Shown: piece by piece, positions 48,486 through 60,540 of the stretch
How the letters are laid out: each line of letters opens with the position of its first letter
Position numbering within the stretch: position 1 is the stretch's first letter
Assembly (NCBI GenBank): GCA_905250125.1
Contig: CAJNOL010000862.1
Location: 1 to 64,000 of the forward strand
Reading direction: 5' to 3'
DNA: 64,000 nt
Origin: Rotaria sordida
Taxonomy: Eukaryota > Rotifera > Eurotatoria > Philodinida > Philodinidae
Position numbers and translations under genes: made by a program
The notes under the pieces: generated by a model
Told to the model about the DNA's origin: nothing
Seen by the model: only the letters and a program-made list of their open reading frames with translations
The model's database searches: none

Positions 48486-48907
48486 TAGGCAATTCTTTGT
48501 TTTTTATAATTTATTTAATTATCAGGATATTTTTTATCAAAGGAGTGCAAAATTGATAGGTGTTGTTTTTTGTTTTCCGATCTCGAATTATGTCCATCCG
48601 GTGGTATTTATTATACCTTTGGTTGTGTTTTTCATTTTATCAAAAAAGAAATCTTCTATTCCAAAACTTGTTTTGTTTTTTTTTTGTTGTCTATTTTTCT
48701 AATTGTTATTTATTGTCTTGTTATAATAACGAATTTTTCGTTTTTGTTATAAATCTTTATTGTTGCCTATATGATCTGTTCACTTAAACATGATTAATTC
48801 TTTTGTTTTTTAGATAATAATAAATATATCTTTTTTTTTTTCTGTTCTTTTACTTTTATTAATCTTGACCACGAAAAGCTCATGCTGATCGTGAGTCATT
48901 TATCATC
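48486..48907. other. Intergenic between HSPA13 and AT-hook gene
   Basis: T-rich 3' untranslated-like sequence; ATAATAAATA near 48817 could act as poly(A) signal region. The last 40 bp before 48908 are of mixed composition and likely the leader of the next gene. Confidence 0.4.
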
Positions 48908-50065
48908 ATGCGTAAAAAGTCAACAACATTATCTCCATTAAAACGACCGTCTACTCGTTCATTATCAATAAATAAACATCAAACATCCTCCTCAGATAAA
49001 TATACATTTCAATCCGACGACGACGAAGATCATAACAAAAAATCAACGGTGTTTATACGTAAAAACATAACACCAACACCAACACCAATAAAACGTTCTC
49101 GTGGTCGACCACCTAAAACTCCTAAAATTGAAGATATTTCAAAACGTATATCAATATCATCATCAAATATTGAAAGTGATAGTGATATAGAAGAAAATTC
49201 TTTAATAACAAAACGAAAATATTCAAATAAATATTCATACGAAAAACCAGTTACACGTCGTTCATCACGTCTTATATCTCAAACAAATACACCAATAATA
49301 AGTGAAAAATTTTCTACACCAAAAAAACGTGGACGTAAACCAAAAATGTTAAATATAAATGATAATAATAATGAACAAGATAAATCTAAACAACAAATTG
49401 AAACAGAAAATATCATTCCATCACAATCAATAAAACGTCGTTATATAAAAAAGAAAACTTTATCAACAGATACAAATCCTAAAATTGATCTTAATGAATA
49501 TGATGAAGATAATAATAATAATAATAATAATAATCAAAAACTTTCAACTATTGATGAAAAAGATCTTATGCAATTTGGTTCACCACAACATCAAATTCAA
49601 GTACAACAACAACAACAACAACAACATCAATCTGATGATGATTTTAGTGATGACTCAGTTGAATTTGTTTGGAAAGGTTCAAGTAAAATGTCAATTGAAA
49701 TTCTTAAACGTCGTATACCTAAAGAAGAACCACGAGATTCATCATCAAATCAAATTGATCCAACAGCACAACGTAAACGTGCTATTATTCCACGTTTAAC
49801 TAATTTTGATGCTTTATCTGGTCAACCAATTGATAATACATCAATATCAAGAAAACATGATAATATTGAACAAAATCTACAAAAAAAATCAACATCTGTT
49901 ATTACATTAAATAATGTTTTTCAAAATGATTTTGTTCCATCATATAATGATACAGGTACAAAAATGACAACAACAACAACAACAACAACAGAAGATAAAC
50001 CTCGCCCTCGTATTTATGCTGTTAAAAGTACAACAATGAAATCACGTCCACAACAACAACAACAG

Positions 50066-50100
<35 letters not shown>

Positions 50101-53100
50101 GCAACCAGAAATTAAACGACCTAAATGGATGAATGATCAACAAGAAAAATCTGAAGAAGATGATGATGATGATAATAATAATTTACCACCAGCTGGTGAA
50201 GAACCACATGATTATGATTATATACCAAAAGGACAATATATGCCAAAACGTCCAAATTATCGTGGACGTGGTACATATTCAGGACGACGTGGTACAGGTA
50301 TGCGTGGACGACCACCTGGTTCACGTCGACAATGGCATGATGATGATGATGATGATGATTATGATCAATATGAAGAAATTAATTCAAGATATGGACCACG
50401 AAAACAAACAACATATCGATCTACACGTAATAAAAAAACACACACACAAACAAAAATATTATTCAAATAAATTTTTTGTGTTCTTATATTTTAGGACCTA
50501 TGTATGATATGGGTGGTGGTGTTGATGATGATGATTATGATAGAAATCGTCGAATGAGTTTAACACAATCTTATCGTCGAAATAATATTGTTCGTCCACC
50601 ATTATCATCCATGAGTGGTCAACGTCGTATTGCAATTAATAATGGTAATCATCCAATATATAAAGTAAGAAATGAAACAAAAAAAAATTATAAATTATTT
50701 ACTTTTTCGAAAGAATATTCGTCTTTTTTTTTGACCAAAACATAGTCAAAATTGAGCTAATTATATGAAGTGATAGAGACTAATCACAATGTACATTAAA
50801 TAAATAAAAAAAACAAACGAAAGTTATCCTATCATTGATTCAAACAGGGATAAATATACTTTGAGGCTTGCGTAAATTTTTTTTTTTTTGTTGAGAATTT
50901 TAAGTTGAGTAAAACTACCTGTACCGATAAGAAAATAATGAAATAAAACTATTTCGTAAGCGCGTCAATTCAACTCTGCTCAAAGTATGTTTTCTATCAT
51001 CACTGTTAGCAGAAACTATCCTGAACCATACACAGCAGGTTTTTCTGCTAAACTTTTTGTTTTTAAGACTCGAAAGCATTTCTATTGAAAATTAATGTTC
51101 TATTCGAAACTATATCGAATGATGGTATGGCATAAGATATTTTCTTGAGAAAAAATGTGGACTAGGGAACTATTCGAACTGATAACCACTGTTTGAGTTC
51201 ACAAGAAGGTCTCGATAAGACTAGAAAGATCCTAAATGGGTTCATGCCTCTGGAGCCGAATTATGATCGTTTTACTGAATTTTCGATCTTGCTTTAGGTA
51301 TCGATCGAAAAATTAAATAACGATATTTCGACATGAAGCTTTTTGCATAGATAGATCTGATGATTCTGGGAATAATCTCAACATTTCTTTCAAGATATTC
51401 TCAGGATCATTGGACCTATTCATGAGTAAATTTCATGTCGAGATACCGTTATTTGATTTTTCGGTAAATATCTAAAGCTGAATCGAAAATTCAGTAATAT
51501 GATTATAACTCAACTCTAGAGTCCTTCGTGACTAATATACAATCATTTCTGAGTAAAAGAAAACCATTTCCGAGAATGAAAGTTACATGTCTGTCTGCCA
51601 TGCGAAAAAATTTAATGAAATTTTTCTTCAATTACAATGCTATTTTTTTTTTGGTTTTGTCGATATATGGTCAAAAAAAAAGAGATGAATATTCTTAAAT
51701 AATTATCTGATAATATATGTGTGTGTGTGTTTTCTCAGCCATACAAATCATCGAGTTATCGTCCGACACCAGCTACATTGGGTTTATCGACGTCAAGTCG
51801 TCGTACGAGTAGTACTAGTCGAAGTCCTGTCAGTACAATCTCCAAATCTCATCATCATTTATCATCAACAATTTCCAAACATTATTCGGTGAGATTATTC
51901 AAAACACACACACACATATTTTTAAATAATCTCATTTATCTTTATTTAAATAAATATTTCTTTTTTTTTTTTTTCCTTTTTTTTCTAATGTTAGGATGAT
52001 GATTATTATCATCAACAAACACGTCCGACAACAATAAATAATACAAAAATGAATGATACACAATTAAATGATGTTTCAAATCAATCACAAATATTTTTTG
52101 TTAATATGCCACAACAAGAACAAAAAAATCAACAACAACAAGTTCTCTCAGTTTTAACATCAGATCAACAACAACAGGTTCTTCCTGTAACTGTTGTACA
52201 ACAAGGTAAAACGAAAAAAAAAAGTTTTTTTTTTTTTCTGCCATCATTTTATATTATAAAATTTTAATATATTTAATAGTTAAATTACCTGTTGATGCAC
52301 CTAAACAAAAAAAAATTCTCCCTAAACCATCATCAACAAATCAACAAATAAATACATCCAATGAACAATCTTCAATAAATAATAATAAACCATTTTCATG
52401 GTCACGTCCACCAGGTCGTCTACAATCAAATCATAATGAACAAATAATAAATAAAAATATTGGTTCAACATCAATTAATACAGATTTAGATACAATGGAA
52501 GCAGCACATGTTTTAGCAACAGCAGCTGATGTAACAATGGCTGCTGATGCACGTCGTAAAGCTCAACAACATGATGATGATATGACAATGATGGTTGATG
52601 AAACACCATCAAATATAGCTGGTGAAGAAACAATACAATGTGATGATAATACAATTAAAACAATTAATCAACAACAACAACAACTTGGAACAATAACAGC
52701 AAATATAATTGATGAAAATGGTGTTGAACATACAGTTTTATTATCAACTGAAGAAGCACAACAATTACTTGGTTCACAAGGTGCTATTATTGTTGATAGT
52801 GGTAAATAAAAAAAAGCTTTTCTTTTGTTTTTTAAATAATCTATTTATTATTATAATTTTTTTTTCTCTCATAATAAAGATGGTCAACCAATATCAATTC
52901 AACAAGCACAACCTCAAACATTTGTTTCACCATTTGCACTTGATCAAGCTCAATTACAAGCATTACTTGTTCAAGCTGGTATTGATCCAAATACACCATT
53001 AACTATTGAACAAGTTGATCCAAATCAACAACAACAAATAGCAACATTATGTACATCACCAGGTGGTACACAATATACTGTTTTTACACAAGGTTCAACA

Positions 53101-53453
53101 CAACAACAATTTATATTACAAACAACAAATGAACCAACATTATCTTCATTACCAATTCAAACACAAACAATAATACCAAAAGAAGATATATCAATATCAC
53201 CACCAACAAAACGTCGTGCATTTGCTGTTAAATCAACAATTCGTTCAGAAACATTTGATGATTTAAATGAAAGACCACGACGTAAAATATTTGCAACAAA
53301 ATCAACAATTCCATCAATGAGTAAGGAATTTTTCTTTTATTTTCATCATATTTAAAATATTTAATTTTGTATTTTCTAGATGATGAAATTCATGATGATC
53401 AAGAAGGTTTTATTGGTACACGAGCATATCATCGAAATCCAGGTCGAAAATAA
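48908..53453 (+). CDS. AT-hook, Gln-rich nuclear protein of unknown identity (7 exons, 1028 aa)
   Basis: Exons 48908-50426, 50495-50664, 51739-51888, 51995-52205, 52280-52801, 52880-53320 and 53380-53453 join in phase with GT/AG borders to 1028 codons plus stop. I do not recognise an ortholog. The N-terminal half is basic and disordered with AT-hook cores RGRPPK (near residue 65), KRGRKPK (near 140) and RGRPPG (near 465), poly-Asn, poly-Gln and a DDDDDDD run. An Arg/Gly-rich stretch (YRGRGTYSGRRG) precedes the second exon. The C-terminal half is Gln-rich with EEAQQLLGSQGAIIVD and LDQAQLQALLVQAGID helices that look like an activation or interaction module. A short motif, (Y/F)A(V/T)KST, recurs three times (near residues 368, 971 and 994), each time after Arg-rich residues. 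AT-hooks suggest minor-groove DNA binding in the nucleus; everything more specific is unknown. Intron 2 (1074 bp) carries a palindrome. Confidence 0.85.
51248..51521. mobile_element. Palindromic element in AT-hook gene intron 2, family E
   Basis: About 274 bp, symmetric almost throughout. Outer CTCT(G/A)GAG ends, then TTACTGAATTTTCGAT at about 51275 against its inverse at about 51482, AAATAACG(A/G)TAT and TCGACATGAA against their inverses near 51430, and inner GATGATTCTGGGAAT against its inverse near 51405, leaving a loop of about 20 nt. No coding capacity. A degraded relative may lie at about 54580-54910. Confidence 0.75.
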
Positions 53454-55562
53454 TAAAAACAAACAAACAAACAAACAAACAAAAAAAAAAGAATTTTCTT
53501 ATGTATAAATTGTCTTGTCATTATTATTCGTTATGTTTCTTCTTTTAGTTGTAAACTTTCTTTCTTCTTCATTTTTTTTCTATTTCGCTAAACTCTAAGA
53601 GGATGATGAGCGAAATAAATAACTAAACATTTTGTCTATTTTCATTTATTCTCTATGTATCTATTGTTTTTCTTGATATTAACCACTCTTCTCTCTATTC
53701 GTGCAAAAGTATGTATGCGTGTGTGTACAGCGCTACTTTGTACAAAATATTGTATGAAGAAACTTTTTCCCTATATAACACAACACAAAAAAAAAATATA
53801 CATATATATATTCTGTATCTACATGTTTTCTTTTTCTTTAGCATGGCTCTACATTTTTGTTTTCTGCTTTTTAGTATATATCAATGATTTAATATAGGAA
53901 TATTCAAGGAAAAGATGTGTATAATGAGATGAGAATAAAATTTTTTTTTTTTCTTTTCTTTTTTTTTTCTTTTTGTCAATCATTAGAATGAATGAAAAGA
54001 AAAAAAAAGTTAATAATTATTCGATAATAAACAAAAGTTAGATAAGATTGATTGAATGGTAGTTTTCTATTTGGATATTTATTCTCGAGAATTGGTATAA
54101 TTTATTTAGTAGAATTCAATAGAATAGATGGTGTGCCATAGAGAAAGGTCGACAACAAAAAAATCTGTTAGAATGTTAATATTTTGTCATACAATAAAAA
54201 GATGTATCTTGCTAGTTGGAATCTTCTAAAGTATTTTTCGACCATTTTTCTCTTCGACCTTTCTACGATCAACAGAATAGATTGTTGAAAATTTTTTAAA
54301 TAAAAAATATAATAATAAATTTTGGGATTGTCAACTATTTGTTTCTAAGAAAAATATATTAAAATTATAACTTTTGATTTCTCTGTGAATTCCCTTCAAT
54401 GTTTATTTTATTTTTAATTTTAATGAAGATTTAAACATTTGTTTGTCAAGTTTTACAAGCAACTGATAAAGGAATCTCATCAAATGATATCCTATGTTTG
54501 AGCGCATATTTTTTTGCTCATAAGTAGGATTCATAATGCGAATAAAAATTCTAAAATGCTTCGCACTATCAGGCCTTTCTTCTAACGTTATAATTATTTT
54601 ATTCAGCTTTTCTTCTGAAAATTTTTTGTAATAAAAAATCTTCTAATACTTATTACATCCTACAAATTTCAAACTCAAATGGATGCTTCTCGTCGAAGAT
54701 AATGTATTTGCAAAAAATACATGACTTTCTCAAAACAAAAAAAAAACCTTTCAAAATAGCCTATTCCTTTTCTAGGCCTTCCATTTGAGCTAAAATCTTC
54801 AATACTATAAAATCTGTCATTGCAGAAAATTTCAGACGAAAACTTCTTTATTGCAGCTGTCTTCATAACATCGTTCAATATGTTGAAAATTCAGTAAAAT
54901 AATCATAAATCAAAAAGAATGACCTAATGAAGTACGAACTCTTTTAAGATTTTCATTTACGTGATGCGTTCTATTCATAAAAAAAATATGAATTCAAACA
55001 GAATGTATCAATTCGAGAGAATCGTCGCCTCGGAAATCTTTCGCTAAATCATATTATAAGATTCTTGAAAGATCTTATTGCCTTGTAAGATATCATTATA
55101 AGATTATAGGAAACCTTATACGATGCTAAGATCTCACAAGGATTTTATAAGTCAATTTGATGTAAGGTTTCGTAGATCACGTGATTTCATGTAGTTTTTT
55201 TGACCTGAGTAATTTCTTTCTAAGAAGATTCTTATAGAATTTCATCGTTTTCTGTATGAAATAAAAGAAAAAAAAAACAACTACGTTGTTATCAATTTTC
55301 TGCATGATGACTTTCTTGCATAATCTTTGTGAATATATGACATCTTAATTACAACAAAAAGAAAAAACGAATGTATTCAAAATAAAAATAATCATTTTTA
55401 TCTTCATACAAAACGATACTTGAAAAATTTTGATTTTTATAATATTTTTAATTAAATTTATTTTATCAAAAAAAAAAAAAAAATTGAATATTTATTTTTT
55501 TTTGCTTTTTGTTTTTTAGATCAAATTAACAATCAAAAACTAGCGATATTATTACCCATCCA
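53454..55562. other. Intergenic, repeat-like, upstream of STMP1
   Basis: It starts with the 3' flank of the AT-hook gene (AACA repeats at 53457-53480). Region 54580-54910 shows weak inverted similarity to itself and to family E (TTATTTTA-TCAG / CTGAATTTTC blocks). Region 55030-55215 is built of short inverted blocks such as CCTTGTAAGAT / ATCTCACAAGG and ATAAGAT / ATCTTAT. A TTTTTTAG acceptor at about 55519 probably ends a leader intron (or a trans-splice site) of STMP1. No other gene seen. Confidence 0.45.
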
Positions 55563-55712
55563 ATGACATTTTTTCGAACATTGATTACATTTTCCCTTGG
55601 TGTTTATAGTGGCATGTATATGAGTCAAAATTATGAAGTTCCAAAAGTTGAATCTCCTAAACAATTATATGAACGTTTAATGGAATATGTATCTTCATAT
55701 AAAAAAAAATGA
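55563..55712 (+). CDS. STMP1-like mitochondrial micropeptide (49 aa)
   Basis: This short frame reads MTFFRTLITFSLGVYSGMYM, then SQNYEVPKV, ending SSYKKK. Mammalian STMP1 (C7orf73, mitoregulin-class micropeptide, 47 aa) has the same plan: a hydrophobic N-terminal span with FTLGNVVGMYLAQNYDIP, a short amphipathic helix and a Lys-rich tail. The match across F-x-LGV-x-GMY-x-QNY-(E/D)-(V/I)P and the equal length make homology convincing. STMP1 sits in the mitochondrial inner membrane and influences respiratory complexes (established for mammals). A polypyrimidine-AG acceptor ends 44 bp before the ATG. Frataxin starts 198 bp downstream on the same strand. Confidence 0.85.
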   Translation: MTFFRTLITFSLGVYSGMYMSQNYEVPKVESPKQLYERLMEYVSSYKKK

Positions 55713-55910
55713 TTAGAAAAATTAAAAAACTAAATACATAAAATCTATTTTTCTAATTGTGTTGTGTGTGTATGTGTGCACGTAATTAACTTTATTATTT
55801 GTCGTTCCTATCTTCTTACTTTTTATTAATACACACCCATATATATATATTTCTATACATATGATTCCAGATTTGTTTTTAAACAAAGAAAAAACAACCA
55901 CCAAGAGATA
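55713..55910 (+). promoter_or_regulatory. STMP1-frataxin spacer with acceptor-like site
   Basis: This 198-bp spacer has no AATAAA signal, but it does hold a pyrimidine-containing ATTCCAG near 55866, about 40 bp before the frataxin ATG, which could be a splice acceptor for a leader intron or spliced leader. The layout would fit an operon processed by trans-splicing, known in rotifers, but a separate promoter here cannot be excluded. Confidence 0.3.
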
Positions 55911-56366
55911 ATGATAACGAGGTATTTCATACGAAATTTTTCATCAATAACTCCTTTATGTCATCAATTTATCATTCGTCAATTGTCATCATCTGATCAT
56001 AATCTATCAACAGTTGAATATGAAAAAATAGCTAATGAAACATTAGAATCATTAACAGACGCTTTTGAAACTGTACTTGAAAAACATAAATTACCATCAG
56101 ATGTATTTTATTCAGATGGTGTTTTAACTGTTGAACTTAATAAATATGGTACTTATGTTATTAATAAACAAACACCAAATAAACAAATATGGTTATCATC
56201 ACCATTTAGTGGACCTAAACGTTATGATTTTATAAATGAAACATGGATTTATAAACATGATGGAAAATCATTATATGGATTATTAAATAAAGAATTTTCA
56301 AATATATTTAAAAACGATAAAAATATTGATTTTGAGATATGTAGTTATGGAAAAAATTCACAATAA
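55911..56366 (+). CDS. Frataxin (FXN), mitochondrial iron-sulfur assembly factor
   Basis: Single exon, 151 aa. The N-terminus (MITRYFIRNFSSITPL...) is Arg/Ser-rich without acids, as a mitochondrial presequence should be. The mature domain starts near residue 38 with helix 1 (VEYEKIANETLESLTDAF), carrying the acidic ridge that touches the NFS1-ISCU core. The beta sheet follows, with GVLTVEL, then the family signature GTYVINKQTPNKQIWLSSP and GPKRYDF, W-IY-HDG and a closing helix. Human frataxin is 210 aa; the difference is mostly a shorter presequence. Its role by family is to speed sulfur transfer in Fe-S cluster synthesis in the matrix. AATAAA follows the stop by about 15 bp. Confidence 0.96.
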   Translation: MITRYFIRNFSSITPLCHQFIIRQLSSSDHNLSTVEYEKIANETLESLTDAFETVLEKHKLPSDVFYSDGVLTVELNKYGTYVINKQTPNKQIWLSSPFSGPKRYDFINETWIYKHDGKSLYGLLNKEFSNIFKNDKNIDFEICSYGKNSQ

Positions 56367-57285
56367 TAGAAAAAAAAATAAAATTATTTCTATACTATTC
56401 TCTTCGGTATTTTTTTTTTATTCATTCATATTCAATGATTGATTGTTGTCTATTGTTGAAAGTTGGAAGAGAAAAAAAATCTTGATTGAATTCTTCTATT
56501 TGACGACTCATCATTGAATATAGTAAGGATTTATCTTTCTTATCCGTTCAACTATGAATATAGGATGATGTGCGAATATGTGAATAAACTCTCGGAAACA
56601 GACTATATTCTATCGAGTTTTTCTTCTTCTGCTTCTTCTTCTTTTTCTTCTTCTTCTCTATCGTATTTCCAAGCTTTCAACTCATTGTCTTTTGTCTAGT
56701 CGATCTCTGCAAACAAGTTCGAGAACATGAAACTTTATTACTATTGAAAAGATCTCGCTTTTCACAGATGCATACAAGAAGAAAATGTCATAATATGTGT
56801 ATGTATGGTTTATTCTATAGGCACTATAACCAGTCCGAAACTTCTCTGAAGAGAAAATGAGTATGAGCGCAAGAAATAAGAGAGAGAGAGAGAGAGGGAG
56901 ACAGAAAACTGTCGAGTCGTTAATAGGTTTTCTCTTTTTCTCATTCTCTTACAGAATAAGTCACGATCGTAGCATTAGAAAGAAAAACCTATATGACGAT
57001 AATGACAGTTAGCTAGCAAAAAGAGACCGGTTGCTCTAACCCTTCAATATTCTCTTTTCTCTTCAGTATGTGTAAAAAAATAGAAAATAGAAGCAAACAA
57101 CATGCATATATGGAAACGATGTAGGTCAAATGATCAAGGAATTGAATCATACTATAGAGAAAGGGGAAAAGCTCGCGATGAGAAATATACAGAAAATGAA
57201 AAAAGAGGAAATAAAAACCATTTGGTGTGGCAATCATAAGACGAAGTTAGCTTATTTCCAATTGCTGTCAGCATTAGACACGCAC

Positions 57286-57325
<40 letters not shown>

Positions 57326-59099
57326 TATCTATGTACGAGACGTGACTTGTATATTCTACGAACAGGTAAAAAAACAAAAGAAAAGATCTTGCTCTATTGA
57401 TGTTTATCTATTCTTATAAATCGATGAATAAATTTGCTATTTTGTTTTAAAAGAACTTCAGTGATGGTTGAGAATAAAAAGAGGAAATCTATAAGAAGAA
57501 GAAAAAGATGAAGATGAAAAAAAAAAAAAAAAAAGAAAAAGACAGAAACATCGCCTCATGCTGTTATTGTTACTGTTGTTGATGCTATAGAATAATATTA
57601 CTTCATTGCACACGGCAGTAAAGACAATTAGCTCCTCGATATTGGCCGGAACAGAGAAAAGGAAATTCTACTCCGACAAACATAAATATATAATACATGT
57701 ATAGAGATAGATAGTTGATTTTACCATCTTCTCGTTTTAACTTATGCATATTAAGACAGATACACATTTCTGGAAAATGCGAATCACGAGTCTGTCATCA
57801 CTCTTGTCGACAGTTGGTTACTGCATCATCTTCAAAAAAAAAACCGACAATATAGATAGATCGACGAATGGATGGATGAATTATTTGTGTGGGTGAGGAC
57901 GTGTTATTTTGTACGATACGTTTTCTGTATTATATCAATATGAAATGTTTTTTAGTATCTAGTCTAGAGAGAACATCTAAATGTCTCCAAGATTTCATAA
58001 TCGATGTTGGTTGACTGCTTGTTTGAGTGAGATTGACAATGGCACACACGGGACACAATATGACAGGATAGCAAATTGTGAAATGATAGAGAACACCGTC
58101 TAAACAATAGACATACCAATAGAAACGAAGAATGATTGTGGGTGTTAGTGTTGCGAAGAAAAGAATGCTATAAAAAAATAAAGGAAAACATACAAGCTGT
58201 CATTTTGTGGTTGAACGGTAAAGTATGCAAGTTAGCATTTTATCATGTTAGAATTGAAAATTTATTTTTAGCATAATCAATAAAAAAGTTACCTAAATAC
58301 AATTAATTATATATATAAACGAAAATCTAGAAAAAAAGATGTTCATATCAATAGATAAATTTTTTTATTGTTTTGTTTTTTTTTTCCGTTTATATTTATT
58401 CTATAATTAGGAAGTAAAGAAATATAGAATTAATAAATTTTTAATGTTTATTTTTATTAATTCTCTTTCGTTAAAGTATATATATATATATATATATAAA
58501 TATATATATACCCATCTATGCAAATATTTAAAACAAAGATTGTACCAAAATATAGATTATGTCATGAAAATTACTTTTCGATGACTTTTATTGTTCGATT
58601 AAACGCGTACATTAGCCATGAGAATGAGAGAAAGCGTAATACTGTAGGCATTGCATGTGCGTACCCTGTCACTTTTCTTATTTCTTTATACAAGGTTGTC
58701 GACTTACACGATAGATGTATGAGTTGGTGTGAATCGGAAATAGAACTTGTCATGCTGCTGATCATTCGTCCCCTTTTTTAGCTATTTTTGTTCTTTGTAA
58801 TACATAAAACATGCTACTACTAGTATATAGTCTAATTTTACTATTGCTTATGTTTTTGAAGAAAACAAGGCCATTTGATATAAGATAAAAGAGTCATTGA
58901 TAAATATGTCTTATTTAGAAGAGAAAAGAAAAATTTTTTTATTTCTTTTATTTCGATTATTAATTATTTTTTGAAAATTAAAAAAACAATAAAGATAATA
59001 TTCATATATTAGTAAGAAAAAGATATGAATATATATATATAATCATGTTTTTTGTTAAAATAGTTCTTTTTTGGTCAAAGAAAAAAGAATTTTTAAAGG

Positions 59100-59811
59100 A
59101 GCAAGTGACGTCTGTCTTTTCTTGGTGTTGTGTCTCGATTTCAGCTTCCGAACCATTGCGTTTTCTCTTGAGTAGAATTATCGTTCTCGTCGTCATTGTA
59201 GTTTTCCCTCTCTCTCTCTCTCTCTCTCTCCCTCTTACTCGCTTTCTGAAGAAAGACGGATGATGAGAGTGAACGAGGCACGAGCGCAGCGAGCATAATG
59301 GAGGAGAAGAAGAGAGACAGAGACAGAGACAGACCGAGGGGAACGCAACGTCGACGAGAGCGAACGAAGAACATGTCAAGGAGTTTGAAGGCTTGAGTGA
59401 GACGATGATGAAGGCAGCAGCAATGGTGAATGTGATGTTAGTCCCTAGAGAATATCCAATGATCGCACTGAGCTGTATTGCCTCTGCATGTATGTATCTA
59501 TATCTTTTGTTTCGTCTATTATTGTTCTTATTGCTATTTTTTGTTATTCTCATATATCTTTATTTTAAAAGTATTTTAATATGTTTGCACCTATTCATAA
59601 ACATTTATATGACCTTTGATATTCTATTATGATTCGATCAACTGATGAGAATTTTCTGTTTATGTCCAGTTTGAAATGGCAACGAGAAAAGGAGGAGATA
59701 GAATGAGGAAAAGGAAATAGGCCCAATGTCTGAAATAGATTAATCATAGAGACAGAGCACCAGAACGATCGGGCTTTTATGTCGGGAGAAAGAACGCCGC
59801 GGTAGCCTTCT

Positions 59812-59848
<37 letters not shown>

Positions 59849-60240
59849 TTCTTTCTTTTCCATGCGATGACGCGAAATGTTCGTTCATCGTCGTGCTCCT
59901 TCTTGTAGCAGCCAGTCAGCAAAGCAGTGTGTTTGCTGATAGAAAGCAACATTAACATCGACAGAAAAAAAGCAAGAGAATGACAGAGAAAACGAGAAAA
60001 AAAAAGAAAAGAAAACCCGGTCGTCGTGGCAGCTAGGACCACTACATGGATAGAATGGAAAAGAAAAGGATGCAGAGCCAAGAGAGCGCAAAAGAAATAA
60101 TAATAGAGACGATAGCAGTAGAAGCAGTAACAGCGGTAGTGTTGGCTACAACAGAGAGAGAGAAAACGCGTTTCTGCAATTTGGCTCCCGTCGTGTGCAA
60201 CGAAGACGACTATGTGTGCGTGTGTATGTGTAGTAATTGA
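59100..60240. promoter_or_regulatory. GC-richer, CT/GA-repeat island, likely NALF promoter
   Basis: The stretch stands out from its AT-rich surroundings, with CpGs and purine/pyrimidine repeats: a CT run at 59207-59231, GACAGA repeats at about 59315-59333, and a long CT run at 59813-59846. CT/GA-rich, CpG-containing DNA of this kind is common at animal promoters. It lies upstream of a candidate leader exon and of the NALF coding exon. Function is inferred from composition and position. Confidence 0.4.
59813..59846. repeat. (CT)n microsatellite
   Basis: A continuous CT run of about 17 units inside the GC-richer island. Confidence 0.9.
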
Positions 60241-60448
60241 AGCTTGACTTGATGGTGATCAAATACATACACTTAGAAGAGAAAAAAAAAGAGAGTTACA
60301 CAGATCTTTCTACCAATGTTGTATTTAAAGTTTTTGTTTCATATTTTTTTTTTTTTGTTTCTAATTTATTCTAGATAAGATATTCGGTTGGAAACAATAG
60401 GTTTATATATATATATATATATATAAAAACAAAACGTTGAGCGGTTCG

Positions 60449-60540
60449 ATGACATCGGTGATTGCAGATGGATGCTCAACAACAAGATATTCAACAACAA
60501 CAACAACAATTACAAATTTTCACTACCAAACCGATAAACG
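60449..60540 (+). other. Candidate 5' leader exon of NALF gene with upstream frame
   Basis: A clean donor (ACG|GTAAAA) follows at 60541 and an acceptor (CTAATAG) ends at 61847. If these are joined, an ATG at 60449 runs across the junction and stops at 61899, overlapping the main start at 61877 in another frame. The frame is Thr-rich because of an ACA/CAA run. No frame through this exon continues into the NALF frame, so it would be untranslated leader or an upstream ORF. Confidence 0.35.

Noticed and set aside
48475..48787. Three overlapping Phe/Leu/Cys-rich frames after HSPA13
   Set aside because: They arise from T-rich 3' flank sequence; no start context, domain or splice support.
49485..49799. 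104-codon plus-strand frame rich in Ile and Asn
   Set aside because: Shadow of the AT-hook gene's poly-Asn and poly-Gln region in another frame.
58518..58781. 87-codon plus-strand frame
   Set aside because: Amino-acid mix looks nearly normal, but it has an overlapping antisense frame, no recognisable domain and no flanking splice sites.
59002..59553. 183-codon open frame on the minus strand
   Set aside because: It is Arg/Glu and Cys/Leu/Ser low-complexity created by GA/CT repeats, overlaps two other conflicting frames, and has no domain or splice support.
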